A model generated the notes under the pieces. It was not told the origin of the DNA. It worked only from the letters and a program-made list of their open reading frames with translations, and ran no database searches. This document shows positions 26,845 to 33,825 of a stretch of 62,007 nt of DNA, piece after piece. Each line of letters starts with the position of its first letter. The first letter of the stretch is position 1. Both the position numbers and the translations under genes were made by a program. The stretch comes from Treponemataceae bacterium (GTDB lineage: Bacteria > Spirochaetota > Spirochaetia > Treponematales > Treponemataceae). The DNA lies in assembly GCA_024402435.1 (NCBI GenBank), contig JAKSTU010000013.1, positions 1 to 62,007 on the forward strand. The letters are read 5' to 3'.

Positions 26845-28548
26845 TCAGCAGTGTCCGTGAGCCCGAAGAAGTTCCCGGGCATGATCCAAAGAAGCAGAAC
26901 TGACAGCATCACCTGAAAGCATTCGGGCAATTTCTGAAACTCTGTCATCTCCGTCAATCATGCGGACATGGGTTGATGTACTGCCGTTTTCCACAGATTT
27001 CTCAATCTTCATTTGTGTATCGGCATAAACAGCAATGCTGGCAAGATGAGTAATGCACAAAATCTGTCTTTTTTGAGCCAACGAACTGATGTGTTCACCG
27101 ATTGCAACACCGATTTCACCGCCGATTCCCGTATCAATTTCATCAAAGACAAGAGTTCCCGTTTCATCGCCGTCAGCAAGCACTGTCTTGAGTGCAAGCA
27201 TTACGCGGGAAAGTTCACCGCCGGAAGCAATTTTTGCAAGCGGTTTGACGGGAGAACCGGGATTTGCGCTTATAAGGAACTCAATGTCATCAAAACCGTA
27301 GGGGCCGCATTTTTGGGCAACAGTGTCTCCGGCCTTCATTTCAACAGAAACCTTGAAGACAGAGTTTTTCATGCCCAGTTTGGCAAGAATTTCCACAACA
27401 AGGTCAGACATATTCTTTGCCGCTGCATTACGCTTTTCGGACAAAGCCTTTGCCTTTGCAAAAACTTCCCGCTCAAGTGCTGCAACTTCAGAAGCAAGCT
27501 GTTCTCTTGTCTCTCCTGAATTTTCAAGCAATGAAAGCTGCTGGCGGGCTGTTTCCGCATAATCAATGACTTCCTGCAAAGGGGCATTAACAGAAGAAGC
27601 ATATTTTTTCTTCAGTTTGAAGATTATGTCACTCCGTTCCTGAACTTCTGCAAGTCTTTGGGGATCAAAAACAAGTCCGTTTTTGTAGGACCGTACTTCC
27701 TCAAGAATATCAGAAACTTCATAAAAAGCACTTTCAAGACGCTCCGAAAGTTTCTCCAATGACGAATCCAAAGCCGAAGCATGCTGCAAAGATGAGGAAG
27801 ATTTTTTCAGCAACGCAACAGCACCTTCTCCCGGTTCTCCAAGAAGACCGGCAGTTTCTTCCACCACAGAAAACAGTTTTTCATACTGTCCCAAACGGCT
27901 TTCTTCCAAAGCCAAAGTTTCGTCTTCTTTTGGTTTGAGTTTCAGGCTGTCTATTTCTTCAACCGCAAAATTCAGCATATCGATTCTGCGTTCCCTGTCT
28001 GCATCATTGGAATCAAGTTCTTCCAGCTGACGGCGTTTTTCCACCAGTTCTGCATAAAGTTTGGAAAATGCAGACACTTCAGGAACAATGCCGGCATAAG
28101 CATCAAGGAATTTTCTGTGCTGCTGGGGATACATCAATGACTGGTGTTCATGCTGACCGTGAATATCAACCAGAAAGCCGGTAAATTCAGCAAGTTCGGC
28201 ACGGGTCACAGGCGTGTCTTCAATCCAGGCAGAAGTTTTTCCGGAATCCCGGATTACACGGCGGAGAAGAACTCTGTCATTTTCAATCGTAATACCATGA
28301 TCTTCAAGCCAGTTCCGTGCTTCCACAGCGGAAGACTCAAGAACAAATGTTCCGCTCACACGGGATTCCTTGCAGCCTGCGCGGATGACTTCAGTTCCGC
28401 CCTTTCCGCCCAAGAGAAAAGTCAGGGCACCGATCATTATTGATTTTCCGGCACCGGTTTCACCGCTCAAAACGGTAAAACCCCGGTCCAGTTCAAGAGT
28501 AAGGGTATCAATCAGCGCAAAATCTTTTACAGACAAATCTTCAAGCAT
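26845..28548 (-). CDS. recN: DNA repair protein RecN
   Basis: The 567-residue SMC-like ATPase has a Walker A motif (FTVLSGETGAGKSIMIGAL), a DIHGQHEHQSLM Q-loop region, coiled-coil arms in the middle (about 150-370), an ABC signature (KIASGGELSRVMLAL) and a Walker B motif (TLVFDEIDTGIGG). RecN acts early in repair of DNA double-strand breaks. AAGGA precedes the ATG. It lies 9 bp after nadK. Confidence 0.96.
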   Translation of the reverse strand: MLEDLSVKDFALIDTLTLELDRGFTVLSGETGAGKSIMIGALTFLLGGKGGTEVIRAGCKESRVSGTFVLESSAVEARNWLEDHGITIENDRVLLRRVIRDSGKTSAWIEDTPVTRAELAEFTGFLVDIHGQHEHQSLMYPQQHRKFLDAYAGIVPEVSAFSKLYAELVEKRRQLEELDSNDADRERRIDMLNFAVEEIDSLKLKPKEDETLALEESRLGQYEKLFSVVEETAGLLGEPGEGAVALLKKSSSSLQHASALDSSLEKLSERLESAFYEVSDILEEVRSYKNGLVFDPQRLAEVQERSDIIFKLKKKYASSVNAPLQEVIDYAETARQQLSLLENSGETREQLASEVAALEREVFAKAKALSEKRNAAAKNMSDLVVEILAKLGMKNSVFKVSVEMKAGDTVAQKCGPYGFDDIEFLISANPGSPVKPLAKIASGGELSRVMLALKTVLADGDETGTLVFDEIDTGIGGEIGVAIGEHISSLAQKRQILCITHLASIAVYADTQMKIEKSVENGSTSTHVRMIDGDDRVSEIARMLSGDAVSSASLDHARELLRAHGHC

Positions 28549-28557
28549 AAAAAATCC

Positions 28558-29418
28558 TTAAAATGCAGTTCCTGACCAATTGAGTTTTGACCTGAGAGCA
28601 TTGTAAAAAACATCATGAGTGCAGCCGGCAAGCAAAGCCTTGCAGTCAGCTTTTTCAATGCAGACAACATCACCTGTCTGCAGTTTCTGTTCCTGCTGAC
28701 CGTCCATAATCAGCACCAGTTCTTCATTTCGGGTTTCCTGAACAGTAATGAAAACCTTATTCTTTCCACCAAGCACAATCGGCCTGTTTGACAAAGAAAA
28801 AGCCGAAACCGGATTCAAAAGAATCGTGTCCAGATCAGGATCAATGATCGGACCGCCGGCAGCTGCAGAATAAGCGGTAGAACCCGTGGAGGTAGAAACA
28901 ATTACACCGTCACAGCGGAATCTGCCGAAAGCATGACCCGAACATTCCACAAAAAGTCTTGCAATCTGTCCGCCGCCGCAAACCTTGATTACAGCATCAT
29001 TCAGGGCAAGACCTTTGAATATTTCAGTTTCATCAGCATCGTTACCGCACGGGCGCAGAACAGATGACCGAAGCATTGTCCGCTCTGCAACAGGCATTCT
29101 GCCTTCAAGAAAAGCATCCAGAGATGACTGCCAGTCATTGGGACTGACCGGTGCAATAAACCCGAATTCACCCAGGTTCACCGGGAATACAGGGATTTTT
29201 TTCGGCGCACACTGTCGGGCAGCAAAAAGAACTGTTCCGTCGCCTCCCAAGGTAATCACGAAATCCGACTTTTCTACACAAACATCATTATTTATTTTAT
29301 GAGAATATTCAAAAATTTGTGAAAGAATTCCCGAATTTTCCAGATATTTTTTTATCTGAAAAGCAAGTACCCGGGATTCTTCCTTATATGTATTGACGAT
29401 AATAACACTTTTTTTCAC
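28558..29418 (-). CDS. nadK: NAD kinase
   Basis: The 286-residue protein has the GGDGT motif (FVITLGGDGTVLFAARQ), the NE/D-type loop and TSTGSTAYSAAAGGP. It phosphorylates NAD to NADP in the cytoplasm. The start is GTG and overlaps the stop of the DegT-like gene as GTGA, so its translation is probably coupled; only a weak ribosome site is present. Confidence 0.93.
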   Translation of the reverse strand: MKKSVIIVNTYKEESRVLAFQIKKYLENSGILSQIFEYSHKINNDVCVEKSDFVITLGGDGTVLFAARQCAPKKIPVFPVNLGEFGFIAPVSPNDWQSSLDAFLEGRMPVAERTMLRSSVLRPCGNDADETEIFKGLALNDAVIKVCGGGQIARLFVECSGHAFGRFRCDGVIVSTSTGSTAYSAAAGGPIIDPDLDTILLNPVSAFSLSNRPIVLGGKNKVFITVQETRNEELVLIMDGQQEQKLQTGDVVCIEKADCKALLAGCTHDVFYNALRSKLNWSGTAF

Positions 29419-30461
29419 GGGAGAGTGGCCAAAACCTTTGCAATTTTTGCGGCATTAGCTTGCCCGAGTCTTGGATACAGCGGAAAATCAACACAACGCA
29501 GCAGCAGAGAAGCAGCATTTTTACAAGCGGCAACACCTGGCTCCGCATTTTCTCCCTGTCCCCGTCTGTCAATAATCGTATCCGAAAAAGCCGGCTGAAC
29601 TTCTATATCTTTTTTTGCCGCATACTGAATAACATCCCGGGAACCGCTTGAAAGCAGAACAGGAAATGACCAGACTGCCGACACAGCGTTCTCCCCTTTC
29701 TGAACAACGGATTTGTGTCTGCTCTGCATCAGGGCACGGATAAAACCGGTATGGAGTTCACGTCTGACTTCTTCATTGCGAAGCAGTTCTTTGAATTGCA
29801 CGAAAGCAAGAGCAGCATTCATATCAGGAAGTTTGTCAGTAAGGGGCGCATTTTCTGACTGGGCTTTAAGAACAGTCCAGTTCCGCATGTTGGAAGAAAA
29901 CAGAACAGCACCGCCGCCTGCAGTAAGCAAGTCATTCTGTTCCAGCCCCAAAACAGCATAGGAACCGAAAGTTCCGGCTTTCTGTTCACCGATGCAGGCT
30001 GATGCACTCTGAGATATATCTTCGATTATGGGAATATTCGCATTTTTAAGCGTTTCAAAATCAGGAAGGAATCCCTGTGTCTCATGACAGACAAAAACTC
30101 TTGCCCCGTTTCGTACCGCATTATCCAAAGATTCTTCACTGACCATGAGTGTTTCCGGTTCTACATCAACAACCAGAGGAACGTAGCCCGCTTCTTTTAC
30201 AGCACAATACTGCCAGTCAGGAGCAAGGGCAGAAAGAGCCACAGCGGAACCTGAATCCAAACCGAGGCAAGAGAAAGCATAACGCAAAGCAATGGCCGGG
30301 CTTCTGAGTGCGACCGCACCGGGAACTCCGAAAAATTCCTTGACGGTCTGAACGAGTCTGCCGTTCAACTCACCCGGTCCGATTTTTTCATCGACCAAGC
30401 ATGTAAGAACGGCATCCATTTCTTTTCTGCGAATAGTGGAACTGTATGTCTGGATTTTCAT
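29415..30461 (-). CDS. DegT/DnrJ/EryC1-family (SpsC-like) protein lacking the PLP lysine
   Basis: This 348-residue protein has the fold-type I aminotransferase plan of sugar aminotransferases, including VALRSPAIALRYAF and the PLP-ring motif PIIEDISQSASA. Where the family has the Schiff-base lysine (SFxxxKxxxxGEGG), this protein has VLGLEQNDLLTAGGGAVLF with no lysine at all, so ordinary transamination should be impossible. Some DegT relatives with a replaced lysine are sugar dehydratases, but those usually have His. I recall the T. pallidum counterpart annotated as SpsC, next to cheW and recN. It starts 2 bp after cheW. The function is open. Confidence 0.78.
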   Translation of the reverse strand: MKIQTYSSTIRRKEMDAVLTCLVDEKIGPGELNGRLVQTVKEFFGVPGAVALRSPAIALRYAFSCLGLDSGSAVALSALAPDWQYCAVKEAGYVPLVVDVEPETLMVSEESLDNAVRNGARVFVCHETQGFLPDFETLKNANIPIIEDISQSASACIGEQKAGTFGSYAVLGLEQNDLLTAGGGAVLFSSNMRNWTVLKAQSENAPLTDKLPDMNAALAFVQFKELLRNEEVRRELHTGFIRALMQSRHKSVVQKGENAVSAVWSFPVLLSSGSRDVIQYAAKKDIEVQPAFSDTIIDRRGQGENAEPGVAACKNAASLLLRCVDFPLYPRLGQANAAKIAKVLATLP

Positions 30462-30463
30462 TA

Positions 30464-30946
30464 TCAGCGCTCTGCGCCCACAATTTTCTGCATTTCTTTA
30501 GGATTGAACAGACGGCGGATGTCAAGAACAACCAGATAATTGTTTTCCTGACGGATTACACCGTGAATATACTCTGTTCCGATACTGCTGAGAACCTGTG
30601 GCGGTGGTTTTACATCATCAGAACGAACTTGAACAACCCGTTCGATGCGGTCGATGATAATACCGATTTTTATGCCGTCAATATTAAGAATGATGAATCC
30701 GCCCTGATCTTCAGCATCTTCTTCTTCAAGCTTAAGTTTTTCAATACGGAATCTTTTGTGCAAACTGATAACAGGAATAATCTCTCTTCGGAGATTGAAG
30801 ATTCCTTCAACATAAAAAGGAGCATTGGGAATGGGTCTGATATTCTGAGTCTTAACAATCTCTTTTACGTCCATAATGTCGACACCATATAATTCTTCGC
30901 CCAACTGAAAAGTAACCAATTGAAATTGGGAATCACCTACTGCCAT
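30464..30946 (-). CDS. cheW: Chemotaxis coupling protein CheW
   Basis: This 160-residue protein is a single CheW domain (QLVTFQLGEELYGVDIMDVK, FNLRREIIPVISLHKRF, IIIDRIERVVQV) that links methyl-accepting receptors to CheA. The ATG at 30946 follows GGAGG. A 12-residue acidic insert (KLKLEEEDAEDQ) sits in the middle. It is first in the cheW - DegT-like - nadK - recN block, and a promoter lies at 30963-30991. Confidence 0.94.
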   Translation of the reverse strand: MAVGDSQFQLVTFQLGEELYGVDIMDVKEIVKTQNIRPIPNAPFYVEGIFNLRREIIPVISLHKRFRIEKLKLEEEDAEDQGGFIILNIDGIKIGIIIDRIERVVQVRSDDVKPPPQVLSSIGTEYIHGVIRQENNYLVVLDIRRLFNPKEMQKIVGAER

Positions 30947-30962
30947 ATAGCCTCCGTGTACT

Positions 30963-30991
30963 ACAATACAACGATTTTGAAAAATACGCAA
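30963..30991 (-). promoter_or_regulatory. cheW operon promoter
   Basis: On the minus strand TTGCGT and TATTGT are 17 bp apart, followed closely by the GGAGG of cheW. The 155-bp gap to divergent thrC also holds AT-rich sequence for the thrC promoter, but I cannot define that one well. Confidence 0.55.
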
Positions 30992-31146
30992 TGTATTAGA
31001 GAAAATTGAGATTAGGACATCTGCACAACAGACTGCAAGATGTCGGACATAATAGAAAATATCGGGAAAAAATGATTTTGTACTAGGAAAAATACACAGA
31101 ATTATGTTATTATTTACGCATATTTTTTCCGAAAAAGAAGGCTTTC

Positions 31147-32565
31147 ATGTTTTATACAGATACACGTGACTCCAACGTCAAAGTTGATTTCCGCACAGCA
31201 GTTTTGAACGGAATGAACCCCAAAACAGGCGGTTTGTATATTCCTACAAGTTATCCCCGTCTCAACGACACAATTCTGAACAAGGCATCTACACCTTCAT
31301 TCAGAGAGATTGCTTTTGAAATGGCAAAACTTTATACCGACGGAGAAATCCCTGAAAACGACCTGAATGCAATCATTGCTGACTGCTATCCTTTCAATGC
31401 GCAGGTTGTCCCAATTGATCCCACAACATACGTTCTGGAACTTTTCCACGGTCCTACATGCGCATTCAAAGATTTTGGCGCAAGATTCATGGCCCGTGTC
31501 ATGTCATATTTCAACCGTACTGAAAAAGGACCTCTGCATATTCTTGTGGCAACATCCGGAGACACAGGAAGTGCCGTAGGAAGCGCCTTCCACAATGTTG
31601 AGGGCCTTGATGTTACGATTCTTTATCCGGCCGGAAAGATCAGTCCTCTTCAGGAAAAACAGCTTTCCACATTTACAGGAAATGTACGTGCACTTAAAGT
31701 AAACGGAACATTTGACGACTGTCAGAAACTTGTAAAAACAGCTTTCACAGATGAAGAACTCCGCAGCACATTCCGTCTTTCTTCTGCAAACTCAATCAAC
31801 ATTTCACGTCTTTTGCCCCAGAGTTTTTATTACATGTACTCATCTCTGGCAGTAAAAAACAGAGCTCCTCACGACAGCAAGATTGAAAATCCTTCCATTA
31901 TTGCAATTGTTCCGTCAGGAAACTTCGGAAATCTTACATCAGGTTTGATTGCAAAAAGAATGGGTGCACCTATTGCAGGTTTTGTAGCTGCAACAAATGC
32001 AAACCGCACTATTCCGGACTGGATTGCATCTGGAAATTACGAACCCCGTGCTTCCGTCAGAACACTTTCCAACGCAATGGATGTCGGAGCTCCAAGCAAT
32101 TACGAACGCATCCGGGCAATGTATTCTTTGGACGAAGTAAGAAATCTTTTCGCTTCATACTGGCTTGACGATGCAGGAATCAAAGAAGCCATCAAAGGAT
32201 GCCACACAAAAACCGGTTATATCATCGATCCTCACGGAGCAGTCGGTTATCAGGCTTGGTATGACATCAAGACAAAGGCAATGCTTGATCTTTCATCAGG
32301 ATTCAAAAATGACCCTGCAACTCCGGGACTCACACCCAACCTGCCCAGCTGGTCAGACAGCGTCATCAACAAAAAAGCAGTTGGTATTGTCCTGGAAACA
32401 GCTCATCCTGCAAAATTCGGAAGCATCGTAAAAGACGCAATCGGACGCGAACCTGTCATTCCGGACCGTCTTGAAAAAGTAATGTCACTCCCTGACAGAG
32501 CTATTCCTATGGAAAACAGTTACGAAGACTTCAAGGCTTGGCTTAACGAAAATCTTGAGAAATAA
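31147..32565 (+). CDS. thrC: Threonine synthase
   Basis: The 472-residue PLP enzyme turns O-phosphohomoserine into threonine. The PLP lysine is in HGPTCAFKDFGARF, the phosphate loop is near VATSGDTGSAVGSAF, and SGNFGNLTSGLIAKRMG follows, as in the long (fold-type II, yeast-like) ThrC class. AAGAAGG precedes the ATG. It is a single-gene unit that ends in the strong terminator at 32597-32661. Confidence 0.95.
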   Translation: MFYTDTRDSNVKVDFRTAVLNGMNPKTGGLYIPTSYPRLNDTILNKASTPSFREIAFEMAKLYTDGEIPENDLNAIIADCYPFNAQVVPIDPTTYVLELFHGPTCAFKDFGARFMARVMSYFNRTEKGPLHILVATSGDTGSAVGSAFHNVEGLDVTILYPAGKISPLQEKQLSTFTGNVRALKVNGTFDDCQKLVKTAFTDEELRSTFRLSSANSINISRLLPQSFYYMYSSLAVKNRAPHDSKIENPSIIAIVPSGNFGNLTSGLIAKRMGAPIAGFVAATNANRTIPDWIASGNYEPRASVRTLSNAMDVGAPSNYERIRAMYSLDEVRNLFASYWLDDAGIKEAIKGCHTKTGYIIDPHGAVGYQAWYDIKTKAMLDLSSGFKNDPATPGLTPNLPSWSDSVINKKAVGIVLETAHPAKFGSIVKDAIGREPVIPDRLEKVMSLPDRAIPMENSYEDFKAWLNENLEK

Positions 32566-32596
32566 GTTTTTCTGACACCAATTTTTGAATGAACGG

Positions 32597-32661
32597 AAAA
32601 AGCCCGGATTCTGATGAAGTGCAATCAACAGACTGCATTTCATTGAGATCAGGGCTTTTTT
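32597..32661. terminator. Bidirectional terminator between thrC and coaD
   Basis: The arms AAAAAGCCC...CTGAT and ATCAG.GGCTTTTT form a long hairpin with A/T tracts on both sides, so it can end both thrC and convergent coaD. The coaD stop codon lies at its edge. Confidence 0.85.
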
Positions 32662-33136
32662 ATTTGTATTTTTTCTTTAATGCTTCTTCAACAACCGGTG
32701 GAACCATTTTGGAAACATCGCCGCCGAAAGCAGCCATTTCTTTGATTCCACTGGACCGGACAACAAAATACTCAGGACTTGTAGGAAGAAAAACCGTTTC
32801 CATATCAGGAGCCAAACCTTTGTTCATCATTGCAAGATCAAACTCATAAGAAAAATCGGCAGAATTGCGGACACCGCGCAGAAGCACATTTGCATCGTGT
32901 TCTTTGGCAAAATTCACAATAAGTGAACTGCATGGCTCAACTGACACATTTCCGAAAGGTTTTACCATTTCTTCAAGCAAATCAATTCTTTCCTGATCAC
33001 TGAAGAGATATTTCTTTGCACTGTTGATTGCAACTACAACAATAAGCTTGTCAAAAAGTGAACTGCCACGTCTGATTATATCAAGATGTCCATAAGTCGG
33101 AGGATCAAAAGATCCGGCAAAAATAGCGGTTTTCAT
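32660..33136 (-). CDS. coaD: Phosphopantetheine adenylyltransferase
   Basis: The 158-residue protein starts with AIFAGSFDPPTYGHLDIIRR, the HxGH nucleotidyltransferase region (here TYGHLD, so the first His is replaced by Thr as in many CoaD proteins), and has the ADFSYEFDLAMMNK and FLPTSPEYFVVRSSGIKE motifs. It makes dephospho-CoA from 4'-phosphopantetheine. A promoter is at 33160-33188. Confidence 0.95.
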   Translation of the reverse strand: MKTAIFAGSFDPPTYGHLDIIRRGSSLFDKLIVVVAINSAKKYLFSDQERIDLLEEMVKPFGNVSVEPCSSLIVNFAKEHDANVLLRGVRNSADFSYEFDLAMMNKGLAPDMETVFLPTSPEYFVVRSSGIKEMAAFGGDVSKMVPPVVEEALKKKYK

Positions 33137-33159
33137 ACAAAGAATCTAATTCCAATGTA

Positions 33160-33188
33160 ATATTATTTCAAGATGATTGAACTGTAAA
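33160..33188 (-). promoter_or_regulatory. coaD promoter
   Basis: On the minus strand TTTACA and TAATAT are separated by 17 bp, about 25 bp before the coaD start. Confidence 0.55.
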
Positions 33189-33199
33189 ACAATAAAAAC

Positions 33200-33228
33200 T
33201 TGCAAAATCTGCAATAATACAGTAAGAT
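33200..33228 (+). promoter_or_regulatory. Promoter of the PUR-family gene
   Basis: TTGCAA and TAAGAT are 17 bp apart, giving a leader of about 90 nt. The expected start of transcription falls in the perfect 12-bp palindrome ATGAAATTTCAT at 33233-33244. Confidence 0.5.
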
Positions 33229-33323
33229 TTTCATGAAATTTCATATGGGCAAAATTTGTTCGTAATAATTCAGTCTTTACTTGTCAGTTTTTCTTTCAGG
33301 TAATTGACTCAGGGAAGGATTTT

Positions 33324-33731
33324 ATGGGAATTCGTGGAGAACTTTTCACAACTCAGGTTACATTGGATAACCGCGCTTATTTTTTCAATGTTAAGCAGAA
33401 TCGTGCTGGCGATGTTTTTTTGCAGATTGTAGAAAGCAAAAACAACAACGGAGAAGATTTTGACCGCCGTGCAATCGTTATTTTTGCTGAAGACATGCAG
33501 AAATTTTTCAAGGGAATGGACGAGTCAATTGCTTTTATTGAAAAGGACCAGAAAGAAAAGGCTAAAGCAAGAGCCGAAAAAAAACAGGGATCTGATTCAA
33601 AGAAATTTCTTTACAAAAAAAGCAGCGGAAAAACCGGTGACGCAAAAAAACCCGGAAGCTTTGACAAAAAATCTGACGGTGCAAAAAAAGCTCCCCGTCT
33701 CCGCGTAAAGTCAAAACGGACGGAAGACTAA
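33324..33731 (+). CDS. PUR-family single-stranded nucleic-acid-binding protein
   Basis: The 135-residue protein has one PUR domain at about 1-75 (GELFTTQVTLDNRAYFFNVK, FLQIVESKNNNGEDFDRRAI) and a Lys-rich, low-complexity tail that should bind RNA or DNA without sequence specificity. Its closest known relative is Borrelia BpuR, which regulates transcription and, as I recall, represses its own translation. AGGGAAGG precedes the ATG. The long leader and palindrome upstream fit autoregulation, but that is inference. Confidence 0.85.
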   Translation: MGIRGELFTTQVTLDNRAYFFNVKQNRAGDVFLQIVESKNNNGEDFDRRAIVIFAEDMQKFFKGMDESIAFIEKDQKEKAKARAEKKQGSDSKKFLYKKSSGKTGDAKKPGSFDKKSDGAKKAPRLRVKSKRTED

Positions 33732-33742
33732 ATCATTTCAAT

Positions 33743-33814
33743 AAAAAAAGCCTGCCGATTTGAATGAAGTTAACTTCAATAGCAAACTTCACTGATCAGG
33801 CAGGCTTTTTTTTG
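33743..33814. terminator. Bidirectional terminator between the PUR gene and the ankyrin gene
   Basis: AAAAAAAGCCTGCC and GGCAGGCTTTTTTTT form the outer stem, with an inner dyad around GAAGTTAACTTC. Both strands end in a long T run, so it serves both convergent genes. Confidence 0.9.
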
Positions 33815-33825
33815 CCCAACAGAAA

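Noticed and set aside
29415..30461. Calling the DegT-family gene a working sugar aminotransferase (spsC)
   Set aside because: The PLP lysine is missing, so the usual activity cannot be assumed.
33509..33600. Lys-rich low-complexity stretch as a nucleotide repeat element
   Set aside because: It is the coding tail of the PUR-family protein; the A-rich runs come from AAA/AAG codons.
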